A DNA stretch of 64,000 nucleotides from Boswellia sacra (GCA_013180625.2 SNVD02006237.1:1-64000); one strand, 5' to 3'. Counted from the stretch's first letter, positions 47,628-59,504 are shown. Notes: generated by a model not told the origin, from the letters alone. Numbers and translations are program-made.

Positions 47628-48823
47628 GTGAGTTGGCATTCTGCTGCCTGCTTTTATTTGTCTCAGATGTGTTTTGTTTTATACATTTCTATCTTTTCTC
47701 TGCTTCCTTCCTCACCATGTCTTATTTAGTGTAAATCTTTCGAATCATATTCATAGATGTATATCTAAACATTTGCTACTTTAATCATGTATATGTAGAA
47801 ACAGACCATCAATTTTTGCTGCTTAAGATCTAATTTTACTTGTTCCACGTTGCCTATTTTTCTATCTGTTGGAAATTTTTTTCTTGATTTATTTCAGATA
47901 CTATTTGCATTTAATAGTCATCAGGATTTCAGAAGTCACCTCTTTAAGTAGGTTTTAGGTGTGTAGAGATCAAATGAAAAAGTTATAGTAGTTTCTAAAG
48001 AGTTTAAAGGAAAAATGGCAACTTCAAAACCCTTATCATACAACACACTCAAAATACTTTACCTCTTTTTCATTAGATACAAAGCAATCTAAGACCATCA
48101 AAAATAAATAGCTAAAGTCTATTGAGTTGGAGGACATTTGTTTCATAATCTTTCATGTAGAGGTGCCTTGCAGGGCCATTTTTCTATGTTTAGCTCCAAC
48201 TTTATATTTATTCTGAAATTCTGAGATAAATAGCCATCTTAAATACCTGGTCAGGCTTATTAGAGTTCACTCTTTAATCACTTTGTTCAAGCATATGTGA
48301 TCTATTGTGTTTAGCATGAAGAGGGTTTCTCTCCATTAAGCAGAGTAGTTTAGATGAATTAGTAGTTTATTGTAGAGATCAGGTAGAGCTTCAAAAATTT
48401 CCTATTTTTAGGTTTAGTAGAATTTCTCTAAATGCTAGTCTATATGCATTATCTTATCTCTTTATTTGTAACTTAAAACTTTGCTTGCATTGATTGTATA
48501 GAGTGATTTTGAAGTATTTTAACTGCTGCAATAGTCAAAGCATATTGTTTGTTCTTTCTCTACTGGAATCGCTTCAGAATTGTTTCGGAATTGTTTGCTC
48601 CCTCAGTCACTGGTTTAATTTTCTATTCATTTCACTCAGGTTTGATGAATGGTGCGAATGATGGCCCTGGTTGTGGTGGCTCGACTGCATAGCAACCTTT
48701 TGCATTCATTTCATTTCTTCCATCGGTTAACTGTGTATCTTCTTTTCTTTATTTATTTTTTTAATTTATCTTTACTCATTTGATTTCCTTTGTGAGAGTC
48801 TTTGTAAGGTGAGAGTGAGGGAG

Positions 48824-49361
48824 AATGGAGAGCACAACGAAGGAGATCAGAGATGGTGCCTCGGTTCTCGAGATGATCGCCAAATCCATCCTAGGTGGTG
48901 GTGTTAAAGATGTCTACGCTGAGGATCAAGCCATAGTAGACTAGCTCGTCACTCCCTGGACTTTCTCTGTTGCGAGATCATCCATACTCATTACGCTTTT
49001 GCTCTTATGTTTTTTTTTTGGGAAAATTCTATAAAAGTTCGTTTTAAGTTTCATGGTTATTTTAAAAATATAAATATAATCGTTTAATACTAAGTTTGAT
49101 CTGCGCTTTCTCTATAACTGCTTTTCACCTTTTAATTTGTTTTGAAAAGATGCTTACTTTTGATATCTTAAGATAAGAAAAATGTTTGAATGGTGAATTT
49201 TATTTAATGTTCGTTTGGATTGGATTTGATGGTCATGCAATAGGTACTCTTTGTTGGGGGATCCACGCCATAACAATGGGCTGGCTATCATTAAGAAAGA
49301 GAGAGATGCCCACTATTTGCGTGGCCTTTTGCCTCTCATTTTTATGAATCAGCAGCTCCAG
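48824..49361 (+). pseudogene. Captured first exons of NADP-dependent malic enzyme
   Basis: Exon 1 starts at ATG 48824: MESTTKEIRDGASVLEMIAK, SILGGGVKDVYAEDQAIVD, then TAG, LVTPWTFSVA. Exon 2, 49244-49361, reads [39 protein letters not shown]. These match the N-terminus of cytosolic plant NADP-ME (usual ...DQLVTPW..., [20 protein letters not shown]). An in-frame stop and several changes show decay. The catalytic and NADP-binding regions are absent. The 5' leader with GAGAGTGAGGGAGA may have come with it, so a promoter could have been captured. Confidence 0.82.
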
Positions 49362-51051
49362 GTTATGTATTCTTCAACTTTGACTCACCTTTTTAAGTTT
49401 GTTTGACCCTTATATTGCTACCGAATAATTGGACCCTGGACTTCTTGTGACTAAAAGAAGACTAGATTATTATTAAAATGAAGGAAATCTTAAGTTCATT
49501 GAAAACTCTGGATTGCTATTCAATATATTATAAGTTGAAAGAGGGGCAACATGCTTAGAAATGTTTAATGGTGGTATAGTCCTTGTTATCCCTCTGTCTT
49601 CTTATGATTGTTTAACATTTTCTTATACTTTCCATATTGATTTTGTGCTTATTGCTAGGAAGTCCTTGACACATTCTAATTCTAAATCCATAAAATCACC
49701 TGACAGGCACTGTAATATGACAGAAACAACTTATTTCCGGAGTAGTACTATGAAAAAGAACTTATATCTAGAAAGTTTCAGTTGATTTGGTTGTATGTAA
49801 AGAGAGTGAAACAAAGCCAAAAAAAAAGGTTTTTTTTAGTTGATTGAAACATTGACCAAATGAAGCAACACAGTGCATGCAAAGTAAGCTGATTACCATT
49901 TCCTTGTAGTGATAAAAATAAGGTATGTTCAGCTAATTAAACTCTAATAGAATTTACATAAGCCAACTTCATCAATGAATCCAACATCTAGCAGGTAACG
50001 AGACAGAAACTCAAAAAACCCTCTATAGTAACAATTTTTTGGACATAATGATAGCAAACATATGAAAAGGTGAAGCACTTCTGTGATGTTATTTCCTTTT
50101 GGGATAATTTTTCCTTTTATCTTTTCTAATCGAACCTCCTGGTTCTTGTTTCTTTCCATAGCTTTTGATAACTTTGTTTTCCAGCTGCAAATATTTTTAT
50201 CAACTGTTCAAACATAACAGTATTTGTTCTTCGGCTTGAGATGATGAACCAATGACCTGCTTTATAATGGGATGGGACAACATGCATGCATTTTGCCATT
50301 GACATTCATTGGTTATTTATTATGGCAATAGATGACTATGTTTAGATAGTGAAATATGCCCACTCTATGATCTTAGTTGAGCCTAAGAACTTTCAATTCC
50401 TTATCAAACAAATAACAAAATCGATTAGGTATGGCAGTTATTTATTTGGATGGCCTGGTAGATCTTCTGATAGGTAAGAAAAAAGCTATGCAATGCAGAC
50501 TTTCTGACAACTAATGGTCTGATAATTAATTCTAAATCTGTTGAAATCACTTTGCTGATTAATGGGGTTTAGTTGTTTCCTCCAACTATTAGAAGCGGAT
50601 AATTGTATATATTTGACTTATTTGGTTAAAATATCATGATTGTCTCCGGTATGGAAAATAGTTTTGAAAATATTGAGTGATATTTGGATCTGAATTGCAT
50701 TTGGATATCCTAGATCTTAATTTCTTGGAACAGTCCTCTGTTAGCTCAACCAAATTCAACTAACTAAGCATGAATTGCAACTACAATTAGCTCTACTCTT
50801 ATTTTTCAGTCCCAATTAAATTTGTTATTGAGGTTTTGAATGAACCAATATGATTTGAGTAGTAAAGATAAATCTGTCCACATTTGTTATTATTTCAATT
50901 TAAAGTGGATATCAATGCTCTGATGCACTTCTGCTCACACTTCCCTTTCTCTGATTTGTGTTCTCAATTTGTGTTCTCTGATTTTAGAAGCCATCTCAAT
51001 TTGTGTTCTATGATTTAAGAAGCTTATTAGTTTCAAAATTTGTCATCTTAG

Positions 51052-51308
51052 CTCTGCTACTATATGGAGTGTAGCATGTACTGTGATTGAGATGGCTACT
51101 GGAAAGCCTCCATGGAGCCAACACTATCAGGAGATACACACTTGATAGCTGTTAAATTTATTGGTATAATTGAACTGAAATAACTGACTGATGTATTGAA
51201 GTTCTGTCATTAGTTTGTTAATAGGATATGACTTTTCTTTCAGGTAGTTGCTCTCTTCCACATTGGGACAACTAAATCTCATCCACCAATCCCTGAACAT
51301 CTCTCTAG
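51052..51308 (+). pseudogene. Captured fragment of an ANP/NPK1-type MAPKKK
   Basis: Two exons: 51052 to about 51134 ([27 protein letters not shown]) and 51244 to about 51308 (VVALFHIGTTKSHPPIPEHL). This is kinase subdomain IX-X of plant ANP/NPK1 MAP3Ks, whose usual form has DIWSVGCTVIEM; the D and the G are changed here ([12 protein letters not shown]). ATP-binding and catalytic loops are absent. Confidence 0.8.
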
Positions 51309-51748
51309 TTTAACTTAGAGGTTGTGTTTTCTGATGAGGTTGGGTCTCCTCATCAGAAATTGAGCTCTATCTTGATCAATTTGATACAAAATGGACAAAA
51401 CAATGCAAATTTTGTTTGTGATTGTTGGTGGGAAATGGTTTCTCAAAACTGCCATTTATCATGAGAACAAAACTGTCAAAAGGTTTGCTACTAGCCTATT
51501 ACAGTCCTGAAAGGAATTCAACAGAGTTGGGATTTGACTATGCATATTGTGAAGCAATTTAATTTAGGTAGTTCTTGGCTTTCTAATCTGTTTTGACTTG
51601 TGTTCATTGTCATTTTTTTTTATTTGTTTGGGATTTGAGTTTGTTCTGTTCTCTGTATTCGTTTCTGTTTTTCGTACTATACATTTTTTTCCCCAATTTT
51701 GCCAATTAATACATTGATGGTCATGAAGGATTGCTGTACCTCACTAGA

Positions 51749-52410
51749 TGGATTCATGGGAAGAGAACCCAGATATTGGATTTGTATTAATGAAGGTACA
51801 ACCTTGCTTTCCACAAGCATTGCTCTTCATCAGTTTTCTGGGAATTCTTTATTTCGTTCTCAATATCAAGTTTAATGTTTGAATGTGTTGTAAAGTTTCA
51901 AGTAGATGGAACTGATTTGATAAACCTTTTGAATTATGTTATTGAAAGTCTCTGTCACTTTCATTTAATTAGCTTGTGGAAACGTGCTTAAGGTTGAATT
52001 ATGGCTTGTGTTTACGTTTCTAATTTGGTTATATTTTTGGTGTCTAAGCTGCCTTTTTTTTAATTTTTTTAAGGGCAGTGGCAGGGCTTTCTGCTCTGGT
52101 AGAGATGTCGTCGCCCTTTATCAGTTACTTAAGGAAGGTGAATCACATTTCAATCCTTGTAAATTTTATAAACAATTAACATTTTTGTTTGATAAAACAA
52201 CCCAAGAATGGTTCATATTAATTACTGTGTTCCTCACGAGTTATATATTCTTTCTTTTTCCCTTTTCTCATATGAAATTTCTCAAACTTTTACCATCGTT
52301 AACTTAAGTGAATAACATTTTTTCAGGTTGCCATGTTGGATGGTATGTCACTCGGATGTGGAAATGGAATTTCACTCTAAAGAATGTTTCGTGTGGTAAC
52401 TGATAAAACT
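51749..52410 (+). pseudogene. Captured fragment of 3-hydroxyisobutyryl-CoA hydrolase (CHY-like)
   Basis: Three exons: about 51749-51795 (DSWEENPDIGFVLMK), 52074-52137 (GSGRAFCSGRDVVALYQLLK) and 52327 to about 52410 (VAMLDGMSLGCGNGISL, stop, RMFRVVTDKT). These are the oxyanion-hole and following blocks of the crotonase superfamily as found in plant 3-hydroxyisobutyryl-CoA hydrolase, a valine-degradation enzyme. The usual CSGADV is CSGRDV here, the exon that should lie between 52137 and 52327 is missing, and there is a stop. Confidence 0.82.
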
Positions 52411-55260
52411 GTATGTTACTGGTTCTATGCTTTAGTAAATACAACTTTGACTAAAGGTTGTTCGTTTGATCCTTGTTTTGAGTCATCCTTCTTTATCATA
52501 AACGGCATAAACTTCTGGGAAATTTTGTGTTACATGAGGATTCTTTCTTTGGTTAATGTCGAGATGGTTTAAAATGTGTATTCTAATCATTCCTAGACAT
52601 GTTTTAAAGATCTAAAATTAAAGATGAAATGGCTTGAAGGGAAGAGGCATAGGTTTGAGTTGCATGAGAACATTGTTGCACTTCAGCTATGTTTCTAAAA
52701 CAACTTTTGTACTGGTAGATTTCAGTGATGTGATGAAAGTTAAAGTACTCTCTGTCTAAGTATTTGTAAATGGTGCAACTTTAGATCCTTATGTTTCACC
52801 TCATTGTCATTTTCTAGAAACTTGTTAAGAACTTAGGATTTTAAGTTGCAATGTATGTCCTAATTTCTTATAGTCTTTTTTGTTTGATTTGAGATCAATG
52901 CATGCTTCTATTGTCTTCTTCTTTTTCTTTTGTGAATCAGTTATTCTGCATTAAAATTCATTATTTCACATGCCATGACTATGGAACAGATTTATCAACC
53001 TAAGATGATTAGTTATATTTAATATCTGTAGTTTAATTTGATGAGACAAAAATAAAAAGATGAATTTTATTAGGATAATTATTTCAACAATAAAGGTGAA
53101 TGAAATAATTATTTTGCAACTAGCATTACTATTGTTTAGTGGATTAATCTGTCTAGACAGTTTTTGAACCCATACAGTTATACACCAATATGAATGTGAG
53201 ATTTGCATGTGGGTATTCATGTGTGGTCGGGTTATGAATTCTCGACTTAAGGAAGGCGTCATGTCAAAAATAGGTTTGTTGGCTACAGAATCCTTTTTCC
53301 TACATTTAATACTTCGAGCTGTTACTATGAGGGTTCCTGCATGACTCCTCCTGGTCTTAGTATCATGAAATCTTAGGTACAAACTGTTGGCTTAGCTTCT
53401 CCTGTTTTCAATTTCTATGATTGTGTGGCTGATCGTTAGATGGCCAAATATATTGCTTTAAGCCATGGTTTTTTTTTGGTGCTTCCTCTAAGTTATGTTA
53501 TTCTTGCACTGATTGGTGCATATATTTCTATTAATTGTATGTTGGATGACATTGTGTATGCATTAATTCTGTAGGAAATATGCTTTATTTTTGTTGCATC
53601 TTGTGTTGTTAGTCATACTGCCCAGCAAGCCACACCTGAAATGAATGCTGATGATTTTTTATTTGTATTGAAGAACCAGAATAGTGAAACAATTGTAACA
53701 TTATTACCAATCTCAAATTTATTGGTGAAACAGCTTAACACTCTCAATTATACACGTCATACTGTCATACATGGGTGAAGATAAGTTTTCTCATCTCAAG
53801 CATTCTCAACATGCTAATTTTTCTATAGGATAATTACCCTACAGATATTAGGTTTTATATCTAGAGTTTTTTCAACCTTTCTTGTAGTTATGCTAGAGAA
53901 AACAGAGCATTCATAAGGAAAGTCATGTTTGTTCTCCCTCTATATCTCTTCCTCTCTCTGACTCCTCTCTCTTTTTAAACACACATGCACAACCTCCATG
54001 GTATACCGACCAGAACTTCCTTGGGTTTAATTCTCTGAGGTGTCCTCTTTTGTATGCCAATTTCTCTCTTAAAACTCCATTTGTACATTTAACTTGGAAG
54101 TGTGAAATTGAACTTGGTGCACTCAGGTAAAATTTTGCCCCTTATGTCTTGGCATTGATTCCTTTGTGGACATGCAAGAAATAAAGTGCATGGAGGAAGA
54201 AAGATGTTGGCTTTGAAATTAAATTTTCATGTGTAAAATGTGCTAGTTTTGTATGATTTCACCTTTTCTGGATAATGTAATTTCTCTCAATATGATTACT
54301 ATCTTGTGGTTGCAAATGATTATTTAATTTCTTTTTAGAATTATGAACAAAATGGAGAAAAACAAGTTTGTCTTTTTGTACTTGAATTTCTTCAACTGCC
54401 CAATAGATCTTTAGCTTTTAGTTTCTATATTAACCAAGGTTTAGTAAGTGGGTTTTAATTCATATTAGTCGTTTTTTCTTTGTTCTGGCAATTTGTAATG
54501 TGATGTACCACAGAAGTTGGCTGGTTAGCTTGATTTTAATATAAGCATATTGCATTTCCTATGTATTGATGTAATTTAAATCAAAAACAATTTGTTCATG
54601 ATGTACTGTTGACCATTGCATGTATATGATTAATTTTCTAAGCTAATCTACTTAAGTAATTTGTAAATTGAATTTGTTATGAGCAAGTCAAATTGAATTT
54701 GTTATAAACAAGTTAAGTGTGTTGATTTTGTAAAGTTTAAGTTTAATTTTGTACTTATTGGACTGTTAAGTAGTAGGTTGACTTCGTAAATAGGTTTCAT
54801 GGATTTTTTTTTGGTTATATTGGATAAGGTATTTGTGTCTTGACTCTTGACGTTATCAATAAAACAGATGTTATCAATAAATGATCTGTCAAATATTGTC
54901 AGCTTAAGTTCTAGTACCATAAAACTAATTTTTTGGGGTTGCAATCTGCTCTACTTTTGCAGTAAGTGTTGAAATGCAGGAGCAACGGTTTAAAAGTGTA
55001 GCTGCTGGTTAAGAACTGCAAGTGTCCTTAAATTTGCTTCAGTTGTTTTTTTTCTAATACTATTTAATTTGCTTGTTGACATGTCTACTATTATGATTGT
55101 TACAAAGAACCATTTATATCTCTTTTTAATTAAACACTCACACAGATCATTTATTTCAATAGTGTATGATAAATGTAGGAGAGGAGATATTTGTGTGTGT
55201 TGTATATGCCAAATTGGAGTATTGACAAAATCGCACAGGGTAGAAAAATAACAAAAATTA
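52411..55260. other. Right interior of CACTA-4 without recognised gene
   Basis: AT-rich sequence with short frames only. Near 53578-53695 a stretch (HLKMNADDFLFVLKNQNSE in one frame) looks exon-like but I cannot assign it. About 48600-48720 and 49370-51040, between captured fragments, are similarly unassigned and look intronic. Confidence 0.4.
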
Positions 55261-55300
55261 GTACTATTATGTTTCTTAAGCAGCAAAAACCATATTTGTC

Positions 55301-55980
55301 GTTAGCAAGCCATATTTATCTGGCAAAAAGGGATAAATATGGTATAATACAAAATGGAATCATATTTATCGGTCAACAAGCGTCAAATATGATGAAATTT
55401 AAAAAATTTAACCGTTAACAAGCCATATTTATGGGGCAAAAAGCGATAAATATGGTATAATTCAAAATGGAATAATATTTATCGGTCAACAAGCGCCAAA
55501 TATGATGAAATTAAAAAAATTTGACCTTTAGCAAGCTATATTAATCGGGCAAAAGCGATAAATATGGTACAATTCAAAATGTATCATATTTATCGGTCAA
55601 AAAGCGTCAAATATGATGAATTTTAAAAAATATGACCGTTAGCAAGCCATATTTATTGGGCAAAAAGCGATAAATATGGTACAATTCAAAATGGGATCAT
55701 ATTTATCGAACAAAAAACGCCAAATATGATAAAATTTAAAAAATTTGACCGTTAGCAAGCTATATTTATCGGACAAAAAGCGATAAATATGGTACAATTA
55801 AAAATGGGATCATATTTATCGGTCAAAAAACGCCAAATATGATAAAATTTAAAAAAATTGACTATTAGCAAGCCATATTTATCGGACAAAAAGTGATAAA
55901 TATGGTACAATTCAAAAAATTTGACCGTTAGAAGTCATTAAATTTGTCAAAAAAGTGACAAATATGTTATTTTTGTACAG
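55301..55980. repeat. Tandem array, 113-bp unit, six copies, at the CACTA-4 right end
   Basis: Unit starts at 55301, 55414, 55527, 55638, 55751 and 55864, with a shortened copy at 55926. Each holds GTTAGCAAGCCATATTTATC, CAAAAAGCGATAAATATGGT, then a second AT.ATTTATCGG...CAAATATGAT pair and TTTAAAAAATTTGACC. ATATTTATC and GATAAATAT within a unit are inverted to each other, so each unit can fold. Further GACAAATATG/CATATTTGGC motifs continue to 56120. Confidence 0.9.
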
Positions 55981-56144
55981 TTTTTTTTTTTTGAGTTATA
56001 TTTGACCTTTTTATGTGACAAATATGATTTAGACTATATTTGGGGTTTTTAACCGACCGTCAAATATTGTCAAATATACCATATTTGGCGGTGCCATTGG
56101 TGGCGTTTTTATGACCGCCAAATATGACATTTTTTCTTGTAGTG

Positions 56145-56248
56145 TTAAACTTAGACAAAATTCGCCAGTCAAACACAAAAAAGAGGGAAACAAACAAAAA
56201 AAACTCAAGATAAAAGATGAAAATAATGTAGAAAAATTAGACTTATCA
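56145..56248 (-). mobile_element. Solo LTR, second part, right of CACTA-4
   Basis: The remaining ~104 bp of the LTR begun at 39991, ending GACTTATCA like the LTR at 1760. Followed by the target duplication GACAT (56249-56253). Confidence 0.8.
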
Positions 56249-56253
56249 GACAT

Positions 56254-57700
56254 TACCAGCACTACTATTGATTCTTAATCTTCATTGCCTGCAAGTTCTC
56301 TCTCGAAATAAAACTAATCTCAGTGGAAGATCTTTGCTTCACAAACTAGGGAGTCCTAAAAGGTTTAATGTAACTTGTTCAATTACCTTGAGGTTAATGA
56401 TATCTGTTTTCACCACCATGGAAGAGTTCTTGTTGAGCTAAACCTTTTTAATCTTCATTATTGTTAAATGCGCTTGTGGAGGACTTCCTATCATTATTAT
56501 ATTTGAAAATCCTTTTCCTAAGTTTTGGTCATTCTATTGCCAATTACCACAATGCTATGAATGAGAAGATCCGAAAAAGCGAGGACTTGTACACCTAGAC
56601 TTCGATACAGGGAAAAAACTACGAACAAAGACTCGTAATCTTCATTTAAACATTGTCCAACCTGGCAACAATATAATAACAGCACTCAAAGATCATGATC
56701 AAGAATTTATTAATGTAAGCAACAACCATCGCTTCAATAGCTAAAAAAAGGTTAAAGTGATTGGCAAGACAAAAGTCAATGCATATTGGATCCTTAACAC
56801 TTTAGGGGGGGACATGTGCGCACCCTCTTGAATTTCAATGAATATGGAATATTAAGACCCATATAGTTTTTAGGTAAAATAAAAAATGCCCTAAAGTTTA
56901 TACTGCGTTACTATTTCATTAGTTTTTGAATTTGTTATTAATGGTTTTGCCTTATTAGAATATTAGGCAATATATGATTTGTTTCTAGATTAGAATTAAA
57001 ACAAATTGGAATTTGTACAAACTAGGAAGTTAAATTTGATTATAATTTCTTTTAATAAGATAATATTGGATACTCATAATTTGACAAGGAAACTAAAATA
57101 GGAAGAATTTTGATTATACTTCTAGCCTAAAAATCATGCTTATACTAGGAAAGAAACTCAAGGGCCTATATATAAGCCTTGTTCATATGAGTGGAAAAAA
57201 ATACTACGAAATTGGTGGAAGAAAGAAGACAGAAGAAAGCATTTTAGACACCTTGGAAGGCTGCAAGGTTTGGCAATGTGTGGAAGTGATCTTGGAAATC
57301 TGTGATTTGAAATCTTTAATCATGAGAAAGTTATGGTGCCCATGGAATTTTTTTCAAATAGTCTTTCCTTGAAAACATATATCATAGATTGTTGATTATC
57401 TTCAGCTATACGCATGTGAAGGCTGTAAGGTTTGAAATCCTTATAATTGCTTCTCGTATTCGTATAATTCTTCTTCATTGTTGATTGAATAAAACTGCTG
57501 TTGAGATTTTCAAAGTGGACATAAGCTTGGATTGACTTAACCACTATAAATTTGGTGTCGCTTATTTTTTTTTCTTACTTATTATTTCATCATAATTTTG
57601 TTAAGATCTCGGATAAAACGCTTTCGCGAGTAGTGCCAAATTTCACAACAAATTATCATCATCATCATCATCATCATCATCATCTAGAATTTAGAACAAT
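56254..57700. other. Intergenic region with a possible LTR fragment
   Basis: No gene recognised. A G-rich tract (TTTAGGGGGGGACATG, about 56802-56817) followed by TGTGCGCACCC could be a polypurine tract and LTR start. 57136-57372 is an open frame in a region with GGGCCTATATATAAGCC (a possible TATA). No second LTR or target duplication found. A (TCA)n tract is at 57656-57683. Confidence 0.3.
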
Positions 57701-58144
57701 TTGTAACTCCAACTAATATGTTCGTACTTCATGATGTGCTTCTTCCCCATTATGATCACTATGCATAAAATTAACAAAAGTGCTAGAAGTTTAGTCAGAA
57801 TCAACTAGCTAGTTAAGATCTTTTAGTTTTCTACAAATGGTCTAATCGGCATCAAATTCCAGTAATAATCGGTTAAACTATTTTTTGGACGTTTACTATC
57901 TTTTCTGATCAACATATGTTAATAATTAATTACTAAAAAGATAAAAATGGTAACACGTTTGTGACAAGGGATGTTGCCTCATTTGGGGGTAAAGGTGTCA
58001 CTGGCACCAACTCATTTATGGTATCTCTTAATGCCACAAAAAATGGGCGACTTGTATGAGACGTTTTTTTAATAGCGTAATATTCAATTCAAACAAGGAA
58101 TAATAAAAGATATTGCAAAATACAAAAGCACAAATCAATTAATC
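57701..58144. other. 3' flank of citrate-binding-protein copy D
   Basis: GTAACTCCAACTAATATGTT and CGGCATCAAATTCCAG match the 3' flanks of copies B (36790) and A (14900). No gene. Confidence 0.6.
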
Positions 58145-59190
58145 ACATTTTTTTGAGAACCTTGATGTCCTTCCAATGGGATTCCATGTAGGATGAATCA
58201 TTATTTTGTGCATATACTCCAAACTTGAAGTAATAAGAGGTTCCTCCACAGCCAGGGGCCTCAATATTTTTTTAAAATTAATATTTTTTTTTAAACCTCA
58301 ATCATACATAAGAAGTTATTAAAATATATATATATATAAATAGTAGGCATAATGAATCTTATATTTTTAAATTAAATAATCCTAATACAATAATTAAAGT
58401 GTAAAATACTAATACTTAATAATTTATTCTATAAATAGATTACAATTATTGTCATTGACGAGTATCTATATTTAAAAAACATAACAGAATTACCTTATTG
58501 TCATATATAAAAAATATTTTTATTTATATTCATAGATTAGCATTATAATCCAAATTTCGGCTTCTATGTTTGAAATTCAGAAACAAACCATTTTTATTAA
58601 TTTCAAAATAACTTTCTATTGAATTGTTAACATTTTTTTTTGAAATGATGATGTCAACTTAAAAATAATTTTTCTTTTAAAATATCTCTTCACATTTTTT
58701 TAACCATTACACTTTACCCAAAAAGACTATAAATGTATAAAAATAATAAGAAGACTCAAACATAATTTTTTTAAGTATAAAGTTTATTAATTTCACGCTA
58801 TTTGATACACATAAATTATAAAGAGAAAGACATCATTCAAATATTATATATAATATAGTTATAAAAATATAAGTTTGATAGGCTATTGATTTAAAAATAA
58901 AATAGAGAAAGAGAGAAAGACAATAAAAAAAATTAGTTTTATTTTTTTAAGAAGGGTGTAACTGTCAATGATTAGAAGTAAGGGAGCAAAAGAAAATTTT
59001 AAAAATTCAGAAGGCGCCCGGGCCCCCCTTGGTCCCTTCTTAGGTCCGCCACTGAGTTGCAGGGTGGTGGCATGAGGAGGACTGGCTCCAAATACTTGCG
59101 TTATGCAAACACCATATGTACCACATATGGCACATATCCATCACCTTCGAATTGCCACACCCGAAGAGTAAATATATCCCTGATGAGAAG
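58145..59190 (-). pseudogene. Citrate-binding-protein-like pseudogene, copy D, with insertion
   Basis: Exon 2 in two parts. Minus strand 59187 to about 59057 reads GYIYSSGVWQFEG, broken CHMWYIWCLHNASIWS, and LPPCN. 58262 to about 58147 reads EAPGCGGTSYYFKFGVYAQN, then NDSSYMESHWKDIKVLKKM. The middle (RVYNGSL...VNVIHDVG in copy C) is missing and replaced by an 0.8-kb insertion. The last part is the best kept of all copies and keeps the family ending. No exon 1 was found upstream; 59330-59440 matches the upstream flank of copy A (TGGATCCACTGGCCAACTTC / TGGATCCACTTGCCAACTTC). Confidence 0.75.
58262..59056. mobile_element. AT-rich insertion in copy D, repeat family also at 62.5 kb
   Basis: Interrupts the citrate-binding-protein exon. 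The right end, CCCGGGCCCCCCTTGG then GGTCCGCCACTG, is a pattern I know from dispersed plant repeats. The part around 58490-58600 (ACCTTATTGTCATATATAAA, AATATTTTTATTTATA) is similar to 62525-62640. Target duplication not resolved; class unknown (hAT-like ends possible). Confidence 0.5.
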
Positions 59191-59504
59191 CAAAAATTGG
59201 TAACGCATGCAAAGTTGTAAAAGAATGTAACATAAACTAACTACTTAGGTATTTACTCAAAGCAAAAGAAAGATGGAGTGGAAATTATTTACACTTATGA
59301 GAATCTTTGTTCTGTAGCGGTCGCTAACGGGCAAGTTATATAACTTCTAAATGTGGAAGCTCGATGTGTTGAGTTGGAGTTTTTTAAAACCAAATGTCAG
59401 TGGATCCACTGGCCAACTTCTTACACTTTGTATTAGAAGAGAAACTAAGTTCAGAACAATGTGATAAATTTAAAAAGCCATCTTTGCTAGTTAATTCCTT
59501 TGAG

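Larger units (their letters stand above)
41066..56144 (+). mobile_element. CACTA-4, a 15-kb gene-fragment-carrying CACTA element
   Basis: Left end CACTACAAGAATTTTTCAT; right end, reversed, CACTACAAGAAAAAATGTCA. Both subterminal regions share ATATTTGTCAC/GTGACAAATAT and TATTTGGC motifs. It sits inside the solo LTR, whose two parts and outer GACAT duplication prove the insertion. Flanking trinucleotides are AAA and TTA, so the expected 3-bp duplication is not exact. The interior holds exon-intron fragments of at least seven host genes (listed separately), all on the plus strand. No TNP1/TNP2-type transposase is visible, so mobilisation would need a partner. This is the layout of Pack-CACTA-type elements. 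Confidence 0.85.

Noticed and set aside
53578..53695. An eighth captured gene fragment in CACTA-4
   Set aside because: One exon-like stretch only; I could not name a donor family with confidence.
54702..55418. Frames of 60-98 codons on both strands at the CACTA-4 right side
   Set aside because: Overlapping frames in AT-rich and tandem-repeat DNA; no domain.
56802..57650. A full LTR after a G-rich tract
   Set aside because: No partner LTR, domain or target duplication could be shown; left as a low-confidence note.
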